Source: Paraflavitalea sp. CAU 1676 (lineage in GTDB: Bacteria > Bacteroidota > Bacteroidia > Chitinophagales > Chitinophagaceae). Taken from it: a stretch of 64,000 nucleotides of DNA. The position numbers were made by a program, and so were the translations under genes. How positions within the stretch are numbered: position 1 is the first letter of the stretch; every line of letters begins with the position of its first letter. Where the stretch lies: positions 868,001 through 932,000 of the forward strand of contig NZ_JARHUJ010000002.1 in assembly GCF_029223285.1 (NCBI RefSeq), written 5' to 3'. The notes below the pieces were generated by a model. That model searched no databases and was not told the origin of the DNA. It saw only the letters and a list, made by a program, of their open reading frames with translations. Positions 1 through 9,014 of this stretch are shown here, piece by piece.

Positions 1-53
1 TTGTTTCTATTGAAAAGGTTGAGGCTTTATAGATAAAGAAATACATTAGTATC

Positions 54-88
54 AGCCCTGCAAATTCATGCGGGGCTTCTTTATTTTT
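54..88 (+). terminator. Intrinsic terminator of the gene upstream of the window
   Basis: A 9-bp stem with one G-T pair (AGCCCTGCA at 54-62, TGCGGGGCT at 69-77) encloses a 6-base loop and is followed by a T-rich run. A short open frame ending in TAG at 31-33 could be the tail of the gene it ends, but too little is present to name it. Nothing else is visible in 89-227. Confidence 0.65.
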
Positions 89-227
89 TAGGTGCTTGCA
101 AGCGATTAACGCGCATATGTGGCGGCTCTTTATCAGGCAGTCGCCCTTCGAAATAATTTAGTACTAGAATTGCTTTTAACCGAAAGTTTACGTATAATAG
201 TGGTAACTACACCGACAAGAATCTTAT

Positions 228-1130
228 ATGGAATACATTTCGACATCAGCGCTCGCAAATGAACTAGACATAAGATCAAGTGACTTGTTTGACAAACTGA
301 AAGCGTTTGGTTGGATAGAAAGGAAGAATGATAAATGGACGCTTACCGAGCTTGGAAAACATAAAGGCGGACAGGTACGAAGCAGTCCAAAGTTCGGAGA
401 CTACATCGTTTGGCCCGAAAACATTGTCCTAGACAATGGGCAACAACAAGAAAAACCAAAACTGCTTAATGCCACAGCACTTGGCAAGTACTTCAACGTT
501 TCTTCCCAACGAATGAATTTGATTCTATCGGAATTTGGGTGGATAGAAAAAGATATTGCAGGCTGGATAATTACTAAACTCGGCAAAAATGTTGGAGGCA
601 GGCAACTTGAACATGAAACTTCGGGCGGCTCCTATGTTTTATGGCCTGCGAATATTTTGCAAAACAAAAGTTTAGCCGGTGTTTTCAATGAAACTCCGCT
701 AGAAAAAGAAACAACCAAGCCTGTTATATCAGTCCAGCAGCAACAGACACAGGTGCCTGTTTCAACCTCAAATAATTTCAGGGACAAGTTTGAAGCTAAA
801 CACAGAACCAAGGATGGCCATTTTGTGCGTTCAAGAGCCGAAGTAATCATTGATGACACACTGTATGACTATGGCTTGGTGCATGCCTATGAAAAGAAAG
901 TTCCGATTGAAGAGGAATTGTATACCGACTTCTATTTACCAAATGGTAAAGTCTACATCGAATTTTGGGGCATGGAAAGTGATCCACAATATGTAGAAAG
1001 GAAGAAAATAAAATTAGAGATTTATAAGAAATACGATTTGAAACTAATTGAGCTCGACGACAGCGACATCGCCAACCTTGACGACCATTTACCGAGAAAA
1101 TTATTAAAGTATGGAATCAAGGTATATTGA
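228..1130 (+). CDS. Two-module winged-helix-like protein with C-terminal PD-(D/E)XK nuclease-like domain
   Basis: This is a 300-residue protein I cannot name. Residues about 3-68 and 79-148 are a tandem duplication: each has a helix-rich start, a central FGWIE motif, a conserved LGK..GG stretch and an ending of the form Y-[IV]-x-WP-x-NI. The modules read like small winged-helix or antirepressor-type DNA-binding units. After a Q/T-rich linker, residues about 190-300 carry RSRAE, then TDFYLP, then YIEFWG, the E...D...E-x-W order of PD-(D/E)XK nucleases of the Vsr/DUF559 type. This suggests a DNA-recognising nuclease acting in the cytoplasm, for repair, restriction or a mobile element. ATG start. 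It converges with the XRE gene on the opposite strand. The nuclease reading is inference from motif order only. Confidence 0.75.
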   Translation: MEYISTSALANELDIRSSDLFDKLKAFGWIERKNDKWTLTELGKHKGGQVRSSPKFGDYIVWPENIVLDNGQQQEKPKLLNATALGKYFNVSSQRMNLILSEFGWIEKDIAGWIITKLGKNVGGRQLEHETSGGSYVLWPANILQNKSLAGVFNETPLEKETTKPVISVQQQQTQVPVSTSNNFRDKFEAKHRTKDGHFVRSRAEVIIDDTLYDYGLVHAYEKKVPIEEELYTDFYLPNGKVYIEFWGMESDPQYVERKKIKLEIYKKYDLKLIELDDSDIANLDDHLPRKLLKYGIKVY

Positions 1131-1144
1131 CGGAAGCAACCACT

Positions 1145-1480
1145 TTATTTTTCCTTCAGCAGATTAAGAATTTCCTGATTTTGCTGGATCATCTTCTCAA
1201 CCTGTTGATTAAGGCGCTCAACAGTTTTGTTAAAGTCTACCTTCGCCCCATCAATACAGTCTTTACCCTCCAATAGTCGGATTAGGGGTGCTTGTAAAAC
1301 CTTTGCGATGTCGAGTAACTGGTTAATGGAAAGGCTTGTGCGGCCACTTTCTATAGCACAGTAGCCGCCTTGTGTGATACCCAGCTCAAAAGCCATATAT
1401 TCCTGGGTGAAATTTTGTAACAGTCGTTGTTCTTTGATACGTTGAATAATGAGTCGGCTTTCAGTTTTCGTTGTTTGCAT
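1145..1480 (-). CDS. XRE-family helix-turn-helix transcriptional regulator
   Basis: This 111-residue regulator has an N-terminal Cro/C1-type HTH at residues about 10-68: IKEQRLLQNFTQEYMAFEL, then GITQGGYCAIESGRTSLS as turn and recognition helix, then LLDIAKVL. Residues about 78-111 are a heptad-like, E/Q/L-rich helix (VERLNQQVEKMIQQNQEIL) likely to form a coiled-coil dimer. It is typical of small Bacteroidota XRE proteins that control their own or adjacent accessory genes. The stop lies 15 bp from the end of the convergent nuclease-like gene. The target is unknown; the hairpin and promoter around 1676-1727 on the other side are possible operators. Confidence 0.85.
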   Translation of the reverse strand: MQTTKTESRLIIQRIKEQRLLQNFTQEYMAFELGITQGGYCAIESGRTSLSINQLLDIAKVLQAPLIRLLEGKDCIDGAKVDFNKTVERLNQQVEKMIQQNQEILNLLKEK

Positions 1481-1675
1481 GACAGCATCCCTTTAATGTT
1501 AAAAAAACGAATCGCCCACTGTGGCGACTACATGCCATGCTGTTCAATTATCTGTGGAGCATTCAAATATAAGTCAGCCAATCGAGCTGACAATAATTTA
1601 ACGCAGAAATCACCACCCGTGAACTTTCACAATCAGTAGGCTGCCTGGCAACTACTCCGCGGGCGGGCCGCGTTC

Positions 1676-1727
1676 ACCCTTATCTTCAGGCCCTCGTTTT
1701 GAGATAAGGGTAACTTGTGTATATTTA
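1676..1727 (+). promoter_or_regulatory. Inverted repeat and Bacteroidota-type promoter
   Basis: This sits in the 330-bp gap 1481-1810. ACCCTTATCT at 1676-1685 pairs perfectly with AGATAAGGGT at 1702-1711. Within and after it, TTTG (1698-1701), an 18-bp spacer and TATATTTA (1720-1727) match the TTTG / TAnnTTTG promoter pattern of Bacteroidota. The 16 bases AACTTGTGTATATTTA (1712-1727) recur exactly at 24172-24187 upstream of another accessory gene. The inverted repeat overlaps the -33 element and could be an operator or the terminator of an older transcript. The rest of the gap shows nothing recognisable. Confidence 0.45.
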
Positions 1728-1810
1728 AGAATTGAGCAACCCCAACCTTATGCAGAACATTGACAAACCAGGGTTATAATATTACCCTTCATTTCAAACA
1801 AGAAGCGCTT

Positions 1811-2080
1811 ATGAAAGTACTTACTGAAAAACTGGCTGAATGGACTGATATCGATGGCGCGGAACATCAATTGGCATTGACAATGGGATTAATTAAAGAA
1901 GAAGTCGGTTCGTTTCAAGTAGATTTCAAATGGATCTACTGGACCAACAACAGGTATGGCAACGCACTACACGACATACTTATGAAAATGGTTGAAATTG
2001 GATTGCTCGAATATGATGTGGAGGAAATGAGGATCAGAGCTGTTCGGGACTTCAAGCTTAAGGGGCAGGGACAAGCATAA
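1811..2080 (+). CDS. Hypothetical small protein
   Basis: This is an unrecognised 89-residue protein, soluble and helix-rich, with no signal peptide or membrane segment. I prefer the ATG at 1811 over the in-frame TTG at 1760 because the extension is short and TTG starts are uncommon here; the TTG start would give 106 residues. It lies about 85 bp downstream of the promoter-like element at 1720-1727 and 111 bp upstream of the helicase-like gene, so the two may be co-transcribed. No function is proposed. Confidence 0.5.
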   Translation: MKVLTEKLAEWTDIDGAEHQLALTMGLIKEEVGSFQVDFKWIYWTNNRYGNALHDILMKMVEIGLLEYDVEEMRIRAVRDFKLKGQGQA

Positions 2081-2191
2081 ATAGGCGAACATTCTACATA
2101 TCACGCCTGGATACCCGCCACCAACAAATACTTGGAGCCATAGCAGTAATGCTGCGGAGAAAACAAACACAAAACAAACACGAGGAATAAA

Positions 2192-4156
2192 ATGACAAGA
2201 AGCTATTATTCAAATTCAATTTTCAACTTCTTGACAGATGACAGTGACAGAATACTGGGACAACTAATCAGAAACCACCATTTCGCAGCAGAAAACTTGC
2301 AAAGGAATGCTTGGATAAAGCAAATTGAAATCCTTAAGACTGCGCTAACACCCTTTGAACGGGGGAAAATCTACTTCGAATTCTCCATTCCGAGAATGGG
2401 CAAACGCGCTGACAATATCCTCATCATTGAAGATACTATATTCGTGATTGAGTTTAAGATTGGAGAAAGTGAATACCCCAAATATGCCCTAGAACAAACC
2501 ATTGACTACTGTTTGGACCTACAAAATTTTCACGAAGGGAGTCATCATGAAAAGATAGCACCATTACTTATTTCCACTAAGGCTCCAGAGGTAAATAATA
2601 CAATTGAATTAAAAGACAACTTATTCGATCCCCTAAAAGGAAACCAAAGCAATATTGCTCACATAATCACTCAAACACTTTCGTTAAAAAGAACAAAAGC
2701 AATTAACCCTACGCTTTGGGAAAACTCAATTTATAAGCCAACCCCGACAATTATTGAAGCATCTCAGGCACTTTATAGAGGACATGCTGTTTCTGAGATA
2801 TCAAGAAGTGATGCGGGGGCGATAAATCTTTCAAAGACGACTGAATGTTTAAATCGCATAATCGAGCACTCAAAAGTAACTGGCGCAAAGTCTATTTGCT
2901 TTGTTACAGGGGTTCCGGGAGCTGGCAAGACTTTAGCAGGACTAAACATAGCAAACGAAAGAAGGAAAGCTCACAAAGATGAAAATGCAGTATTTCTATC
3001 TGGCAATGGTCCGTTAGTTTACGTTTTGAGAGAAGCATTAGTTAGAGACGAAGTTCAACAAGCAAAAGAAAAAGGAGAGAGATTAACGAAGCGGGAATCC
3101 GCAATAAAAGCCAAGGCCTTTATCCAGAACATTCACCACTTCAGGGACGATAATTTAATTTCCACCAAAGCTCCAGATGAAAAGGTTGTAGTTTTCGATG
3201 AAGCTCAAAGAGCTTGGTCAAAAGACAAAGCAACATCATTCATGAAATCGAAAGGAAAAGACTTCACCATCTCTGAACCCGAGTACTTAATAGAGGTAAT
3301 GAATAGGCATGAAACCTATTGTACTATAATCTGCTTGGTGGGAGGCGGACAAGAAATCAACACAGGGGAAGCAGGCCTATCAGAATGGGTAATTGCATTG
3401 AAAAGCAAATATCCTGATTGGAATATATTTTATTCAGACCTAATTACTGAAGACTCCAATTATTTAAATGATGAATCACTAAAAAAGTGGATAAAGGATA
3501 AAGGGTCCCCAGAGAATGATCTTCATTTATCAGTATCAGTTCGTTCATTTCGTTCGGAACAAATATCACATTTTGTCCATGCAGTTATCGATGGCGATGC
3601 GTTGCGGGCAAAATCAATTTTATCTGAAATTGACAACCTATTCCCAATACATGTAACAAGAGATTTTAATATTGCAAAAGATTGGCTACGTAAAATGGCA
3701 AAGGGCACTGAAAGAATTGGACTGATTGGTAGCTCTGGCGGCAGAAGACTAAAGCCTTTAGGCATAGATGTAAAAAATGAGATTACAGCAGAAGATTGGT
3801 TTTTGAATGGATCTACCGATGTCCGTTCTTCCTATTATTTGGAATTAGTGGCGACAGAATTTGATATACAAGGACTGGAGATTGACTATGCTTGTTTAGC
3901 ATGGGACATAAACTTCCATTTCGAAGATGGGAAATGGAATTGTCAAACTTTCGAAGGCACAAAATGGAAGAGGATTAATAGCGAAATCGACAAATCATAT
4001 TTAAGGAACGCTTATAGGGTTTTAATGACAAGAGCAAGACAGGGATTGGTTATCTTTATTCCGCACGGTAACAAAACAGACCATACAAGGCCAATCGAAC
4101 TCTACGACAGTATATTCAAATTTTTAAGGTCATGTGGTGTAGCTGAAATAAAGTAA
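2192..4156 (+). CDS. DUF2075/Schlafen-3-like DNA/RNA helicase with N-terminal nuclease-like domain
   Basis: This is a 654-residue cytoplasmic NTPase. Residues about 60-100 contain RADN, then FVIEFKIG, a PD-(D/E)XK-type D...E-x-K signature. At about residue 240 is a Walker A motif (TGVPGAGKT), and at about 330 a Walker B (VVFDEAQRAW). Later blocks include SVRSFRSEQISHF near 450 and NAYRVLMTRARQGLVIFIP near 615, the superfamily-1 helicase C-terminal motif VI region. This layout matches the DUF2075 / Schlafen group 3-like DNA/RNA helicase family, often found in defence islands. A GAGGA ribosome site (2182-2186) precedes the ATG. The neighbours (nuclease-like and XRE genes) suit a defence or mobile-element patch. 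A role in phage defence is inference. Confidence 0.85.
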   Translation: MTRSYYSNSIFNFLTDDSDRILGQLIRNHHFAAENLQRNAWIKQIEILKTALTPFERGKIYFEFSIPRMGKRADNILIIEDTIFVIEFKIGESEYPKYALEQTIDYCLDLQNFHEGSHHEKIAPLLISTKAPEVNNTIELKDNLFDPLKGNQSNIAHIITQTLSLKRTKAINPTLWENSIYKPTPTIIEASQALYRGHAVSEISRSDAGAINLSKTTECLNRIIEHSKVTGAKSICFVTGVPGAGKTLAGLNIANERRKAHKDENAVFLSGNGPLVYVLREALVRDEVQQAKEKGERLTKRESAIKAKAFIQNIHHFRDDNLISTKAPDEKVVVFDEAQRAWSKDKATSFMKSKGKDFTISEPEYLIEVMNRHETYCTIICLVGGGQEINTGEAGLSEWVIALKSKYPDWNIFYSDLITEDSNYLNDESLKKWIKDKGSPENDLHLSVSVRSFRSEQISHFVHAVIDGDALRAKSILSEIDNLFPIHVTRDFNIAKDWLRKMAKGTERIGLIGSSGGRRLKPLGIDVKNEITAEDWFLNGSTDVRSSYYLELVATEFDIQGLEIDYACLAWDINFHFEDGKWNCQTFEGTKWKRINSEIDKSYLRNAYRVLMTRARQGLVIFIPHGNKTDHTRPIELYDSIFKFLRSCGVAEIK

Positions 4157-4223
4157 CAATAATTGCATTTGCAAATCACCCAAACGTCGCAGCTGACCTT
4201 ACATAAGGGTAATAAAAGAATTC

Positions 4224-4622
4224 ATGCTCAACAAACATATACTTGCACCAGATAAGCTGAACCTGATTATCAAACGATTAACGGCCCTCCTGAGAATCAT
4301 TTTGATAATCTGCATTTCCTTGTCAATGGCAAGTTTGGTTACCATCATTATCACAGGGGCACAATTCGATGGGGGTTCCGACACGTTTACCTACCTGGAC
4401 GGCATAGCAATCATCACAGTATTTGCTGGCTTCTATTCATTGTGCTACGGAACTTTTCCGGCTATTTTTGTATTAATTGCCCTCTACTTTCACAATAAAC
4501 TTAATAAAAACGATTCCTTTCAGCCTATTAAGACGGAGGCAAAATTATTGATACTTAATATGATAATTGTTCTAATGGCAGGATCTGTAATGGCATTCAA
4601 ATACTATACCCTCCTGGAATGA
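4224..4622 (+). CDS. Small integral membrane protein, unknown
   Basis: This 132-residue protein appears to have four membrane helices: about 18-43 (LLRIILIICISLSMASLV), 55-75, 76-93 and 108-128 (LLILNMIIVLMAGSVMAF). The N-terminus is short and positively charged. No family is recognised. It lies 67 bp after the helicase-like gene on the same strand and could be its membrane partner or an unrelated gene. ATG start at 4224 with no strong Shine-Dalgarno, as is usual in Bacteroidota. Confidence 0.6.
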   Translation: MLNKHILAPDKLNLIIKRLTALLRIILIICISLSMASLVTIIITGAQFDGGSDTFTYLDGIAIITVFAGFYSLCYGTFPAIFVLIALYFHNKLNKNDSFQPIKTEAKLLILNMIIVLMAGSVMAFKYYTLLE

Positions 4623-4800
4623 TAAACAGATCGGCTCAAGCGCCCTTCGTTTATAGTTATCAAATTCTGCGCAACCGGTTGAACGCCGCTTTCAATCGAT
4701 TGCGTGCTGTTACAACGCGCATGGCTACCAGCGTTCGCTATCCATGATCGGTTTTCTTTATTTATCTTATGGTACATTAATAACCAAAACCTATCTGCTC

Positions 4801-5223
4801 ATGAAAAATCTTCAACCCTGCATAGCAGCGTGCCTCCTGCTGCTTTGTACGGCATTTTCACAACGCCTTCACGCACAACAACCCGACAGCACCAAACTTC
4901 CCAACTGGGTCAAAATGATGGACGATCCCAAGGTCAATTACTTCGAAGCCGTAAAAGCTTTTGAAACGTACTGGAAGGATAAAACCAAACCCGTAGAAGA
5001 AAAAGAGGTCTTCAGCAATTACACGCAAAAGAAGGTAGTAACCATCCGTAAAACCGAGCGGGAAGCCAAAGAGTATGCCTTCGAGTACAAAAAATTCCTG
5101 TTCTGGCAACAGCAAACCCTGCCTTATGTGCAGCCCGATGGCAGCATCCTCTCTACAGAAGAAAGACTCCGCATCTTTGAACAGGAAAAGAAAGACCGCC
5201 AACGTCGCAGCGGCGGTTCCTAG
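4801..5223 (+). CDS. Small secreted hypothetical protein
   Basis: This 140-residue protein begins with a clear signal peptide (MKNLQPCIAACLLLLCTAF, probable cut after LHAQ), so the ATG at 4801 is chosen over an in-frame ATG at 4744 that would bury the signal. The mature part is highly charged and helix-prone (K/E rich, ending RRSGGS), with an NWVKMMDDPKVNYFEAVKAF segment typical of small Chitinophagaceae exported proteins found just upstream of large VPS10/sialidase-like surface proteins. It precedes the 1163-residue BNR protein by 132 bp and is likely functionally linked to it. The biochemical role is unknown. Confidence 0.7.
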   Translation: MKNLQPCIAACLLLLCTAFSQRLHAQQPDSTKLPNWVKMMDDPKVNYFEAVKAFETYWKDKTKPVEEKEVFSNYTQKKVVTIRKTEREAKEYAFEYKKFLFWQQQTLPYVQPDGSILSTEERLRIFEQEKKDRQRRSGGS

Positions 5224-5355
5224 TTAATCACCAACATACCCATTCCTTACATCATCAGGCCAGGCGCTAAGTCTGTTCACCTGCCCTGTACGCATTGCCG
5301 GCTACCTGCCGGGAATCGGTATCTCCATTCCTTAACGGTTCAAAACAATTCAACG

Positions 5356-8300
5356 ATGAAACTTATTGCTTCGATACTCTTGTTATGCCTGCTGTCGTTC
5401 CACCATTCCACCCTGGCCCAAACCTGGTCGGAAGTAGGCCCTAAAGCGTTCCCCACCAATATCTCCGGACAAATACATGGCATCGGCCGCGTATGCCAGC
5501 TTAAATTTCACGCCACCAATGCCAACCGGTTATACGCCGTAAGTGCCTCCGGTGGCCTATGGATCAGCAATGACGCCGGCGCCAACTGGGTGCGCACCGG
5601 CAGCGATACGCAAATACCACAAGGCAGCTCCGCTTCGGTGTGCATCGATTATACGAATGATAATATCCTCTATCTCTCCAGCGGCGATCCCAATTACTAC
5701 GGTAATGGCTTCGGCATCTGGAAAAGCACCGATGGCGGTACCACCTGGGCTGCTTCCAACGCCGGCATCGGCAACAGGATGGCCCTGGAAATACTCATGA
5801 GCCCCACCGATCACAATACCCTCATCGCTGCTACCACCGATGGCATCTGGAAATCGACCGACGCCGGCGTTACCTGGACCGTCAAAAAAAGCGGAGGTGC
5901 TTTTAAAGACATGATCTATAAATCCGGTTCCTCCACCATCCTGTATGCAGCAGACAATGCCAGCTTCTGGCGATCGGCCGATAACGGCGAAACCTGGAGC
6001 CAGATCACCAGCGTGGCGCCTGCCGCAGGAAATGGAGGCCGCATCGCCGTATCGGCGGCCAACACCAATGTGGTCTACGTTGGCTTTATCGGGTCTAACA
6101 ACAGTGTGGGAGGTATCATTTACCGGTCTACCGACGGCGGCCTGAACTTTACCCTGCGTAAGGGAGATGTGTCGCCCAACCTGGTAGGTTATGATGCCGG
6201 CTCGGGCGGACAGGGCAACTACAATTTTACCATCTTTGCCGACCGCGCCAATGCCGATATTCTTTACCTGGGCGCCCACTGCAACTGGAAAAGCACCGAT
6301 GGCGGTGCTACCTGGACCAAACTCACCAGCTGGTGGGAGAAATGCCATACCGACATGCACCACATCGTTACCTCGCCCTACAACAACAGCCGCTTATTCA
6401 ATGCCAACGACGGCGGTGTCTTTTTAAGCACCGATGGCGGTGTAAGCTGGTCTCCCTCGGCCAATGGGTTAAGCGCTACAGAGATCTATCACATGGGCAG
6501 CAGCAAGCTGTCGCGCAACATCATCGGCATTGGCACACAGGACAATGGCGAACTGTATTACAACGGCACCACCTGGTATTGCAACCGCGGGGGCGACTGG
6601 GGTTCGAAATACGAATTCGACTACGCCAATACCAATGTCGCTTATTATATAGAGAATGCCACACGCCGCGATCTCGTGCTCAATGGTGGTTCTACCGGCA
6701 TTGGTCTAAGCGTACCGTCGAATAATGATGTATATGCCGTAACGGCCCTCAATACGAGCCTCGCATTTGTGGGACAGGCTACCGCGCTCAGGCGCAGCAC
6801 CAACCTGCTGACCGCTTCCCCCACCTGGAGCAACCTTGCCACCTTTACCGCCAATATCAAGGCCATTGCTATTGCACCCGACAACAACAACGAAGTATAC
6901 GTGCTGACCAGCGATGCCAAACTGTATTACTCCAGCAATGCAACAGCAGGCAGTCCGAGCTTTGCACAGGTGTCTACCGTACCCAATAGTGCCGCTACCT
7001 TTGGCAACCTGCAGGTGATCAACAGCAATACCAGTATCGTGTACGCAACTGCAGGGGCCAAAATTTACCGGTCAACCAATAAAGGCGTAAGTTGGACAGA
7101 TGTGAGCGCCGCCTTGCCCAGTGTGAATATCATTGACCTGCAGCACGACAAATTCAGCACCAATGAAAGCATCTACATAGCCACCGCCAAAAGCGTGCAA
7201 TACCGCAACAGCACCACGGGAACCTGGCAAAACATCTCCGCCGGACTTCCCTCTATTGCCAATATCACCAATCTCCGGCTATTCAATACCACCGCCAACA
7301 ACAGCGTATTGCGTGTATCCTTCTACGGGCGGGGCGTATGGGAACTGCCGGTCAACAACGATGGTTCGGGCAATCAGCCACCAGCAGTAAGCATTACAGC
7401 GCCGGTCAACAACAGTAATTTTGCAGCGCCCGCCAACATTAATTTCACCGTGAATGCCACCGATGCCAATGGCACCATTGCCAAAGTAGAATACTACAAC
7501 GGGGGTGTAAAGATCGGCGAGAGCAGCACCGCGCCTTTTTCATTTACCTGGAACAACGTAGGCATCGGCTCTTACAGTGTAACAGCCTTCGCCATCGACA
7601 ACGGGAATGCAGGCACCAACTCGGTACCGGTCAATATTTCGGTGAGCGAATCGCAGGAGCCGTGCCACGCCGCCATTCCCCGCACACAATATAGCGTATA
7701 CCAGTTCGACAGCCAGGAAACCGTCGGCGAAACAGCACCCGCCACCAATGCGATCGATGGCGACAACAACACGGTCTGGCATACCCAGTGGTACAACGCC
7801 ACGGCTGCTATGCCACACCATATCTCTATCGACCTGGGGGGCACCTATAACCTCACCAAATTGAGGTACCTGCCACGCCAAAGCAGCTCCAACGGGCGCA
7901 TCAATGCTTACCAGGTACATACCAGTATCAATGGCAGCTCGTGGACCCTCGTGGCGACCGGCAATTTCACCAACACATCCGCAGCGCAGGATGTTGTATT
8001 GAGCGCACCGGTACAGTCTCGCTATGTACGACTGACTGCCACCTCCGAAGTAAGCGGCAATGCCTTTACTACCGTTGCAGAACTCACCTTCTTCGGTTGT
8101 CTGGTACCTGCCACCTGCACCACCACCAGCATACCGCGCAGCAATTACAGCGTGAACGGGTTCGACAGCCAGGAAACCACCGGCGAGTCGGCGCCAGCTA
8201 CCAACGTCATCGATGGCAATAACGCCACCATCTGGCACTCGCAGTGGTATGGATCAACAGCGCCCATGCCGCATTACATTACCATCGACCTGGGTGCCGC

Positions 8301-8847
8301 CAACCAGCTCACCACCGTAACTTATGTGCCCCGGCAAAGCAGTGCCAACGGAAGGATCAAAAATTACAAGATAGAAGTGAGCGTATTGGGGCAGGCATGG
8401 TTTACCGTAGCACAGGGCACCTGGCCCAACAACGCCACTACCCAAACGGTAAGCTTTGGCGCTATACAGGCCAGGTATGTACGATTAACGGCCACTTCCG
8501 AAGTAAATAACAACCCCTGGACCTCCGTAGCAGAGTTGTCCTTTGCAGGATGCGGCGCAGCTGCACCGTCGGCGCCTATTGTGTTCAGGACCGTGAAGGG
8601 GGACGACCTCGTTTCTTATCCCGTTCCCACGAAAGGTATGGTTACTGTTAAGCTACCTTCTTTACCCGGACGGCGCATCGACCTGGAAGTATTTGACATG
8701 CAGGGCAAACTGATGAAAAAAGAGTCGCTGGGGGCAACCAGCCCTACTGTGCAGGTAAACCTGAGCAATATGGCCAGCGGGCAATATATACTGGTGGTAA
8801 AAGATGAAAGCGGTACTACTTATACTACGAGACTGCTCAAAGAATAA
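5356..8847 (+). CDS. T9SS-exported BNR/sialidase-like beta-propeller with Ig-like and two discoidin domains
   Basis: This 1163-residue surface or secreted protein starts with a signal peptide (MKLIASILLLCLL, cut after LAQ). Residues about 25-665 are a beta-propeller region with many W-K-S-T-D-G-G-x-T-W or W-x-R-S-A-D-N-G-E-T-W loops, as in VPS10/sialidase BNR and xyloglucanase-type propellers. Residues about 676-767 are an Ig-like (Big) domain starting PPAVSITAPVNNS. Residues about 769-915 and 919-1062 are two very similar F5/8 type C (discoidin) domains, which bind carbohydrate. The last 80 residues are a T9SS type A sorting domain (YPVPTKGMVTVKL, then LEVFDMQGKLM). Binding or hydrolysis of an extracellular glycan is likely, but no catalytic set was verified. 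Confidence 0.9.
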   Translation: MKLIASILLLCLLSFHHSTLAQTWSEVGPKAFPTNISGQIHGIGRVCQLKFHATNANRLYAVSASGGLWISNDAGANWVRTGSDTQIPQGSSASVCIDYTNDNILYLSSGDPNYYGNGFGIWKSTDGGTTWAASNAGIGNRMALEILMSPTDHNTLIAATTDGIWKSTDAGVTWTVKKSGGAFKDMIYKSGSSTILYAADNASFWRSADNGETWSQITSVAPAAGNGGRIAVSAANTNVVYVGFIGSNNSVGGIIYRSTDGGLNFTLRKGDVSPNLVGYDAGSGGQGNYNFTIFADRANADILYLGAHCNWKSTDGGATWTKLTSWWEKCHTDMHHIVTSPYNNSRLFNANDGGVFLSTDGGVSWSPSANGLSATEIYHMGSSKLSRNIIGIGTQDNGELYYNGTTWYCNRGGDWGSKYEFDYANTNVAYYIENATRRDLVLNGGSTGIGLSVPSNNDVYAVTALNTSLAFVGQATALRRSTNLLTASPTWSNLATFTANIKAIAIAPDNNNEVYVLTSDAKLYYSSNATAGSPSFAQVSTVPNSAATFGNLQVINSNTSIVYATAGAKIYRSTNKGVSWTDVSAALPSVNIIDLQHDKFSTNESIYIATAKSVQYRNSTTGTWQNISAGLPSIANITNLRLFNTTANNSVLRVSFYGRGVWELPVNNDGSGNQPPAVSITAPVNNSNFAAPANINFTVNATDANGTIAKVEYYNGGVKIGESSTAPFSFTWNNVGIGSYSVTAFAIDNGNAGTNSVPVNISVSESQEPCHAAIPRTQYSVYQFDSQETVGETAPATNAIDGDNNTVWHTQWYNATAAMPHHISIDLGGTYNLTKLRYLPRQSSSNGRINAYQVHTSINGSSWTLVATGNFTNTSAAQDVVLSAPVQSRYVRLTATSEVSGNAFTTVAELTFFGCLVPATCTTTSIPRSNYSVNGFDSQETTGESAPATNVIDGNNATIWHSQWYGSTAPMPHYITIDLGAANQLTTVTYVPRQSSANGRIKNYKIEVSVLGQAWFTVAQGTWPNNATTQTVSFGAIQARYVRLTATSEVNNNPWTSVAELSFAGCGAAAPSAPIVFRTVKGDDLVSYPVPTKGMVTVKLPSLPGRRIDLEVFDMQGKLMKKESLGATSPTVQVNLSNMASGQYILVVKDESGTTYTTRLLKE

Positions 8848-8874
8848 GCAGCTACCGATCGCAGCATAACGTTA

Positions 8875-8917
8875 TTGAACGTTTGTGCTTTGATTCATTG
8901 CACAAACGTTCAATTTC
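8875..8917 (+). terminator. Strong hairpin terminator after the first BNR protein
   Basis: A perfect 14-bp stem (TTGAACGTTTGTGC at 8875-8888, GCACAAACGTTCAA at 8900-8913) with an 11-base loop is followed by TTT. It sits 27 bp after the stop codon and separates the two BNR genes into different transcripts. The symmetric stem could act in both directions. Confidence 0.75.
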
Positions 8918-9014
8918 CATTCGCATTACTGATCACGATTTTCGGAATTGATAACACCGGCCCGTATCGTTTATGAGTATTTGTTAGTATATTATGTTTC
9001 CAAAACCAAGTCAC

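Noticed and set aside
5557-6363. 268-residue minus-strand ORF under the BNR gene
   Set aside because: It is a shadow of the repetitive WKSTDGG coding sequence on the other strand, which leaves long open frames. Several similar frames occur under both BNR genes.
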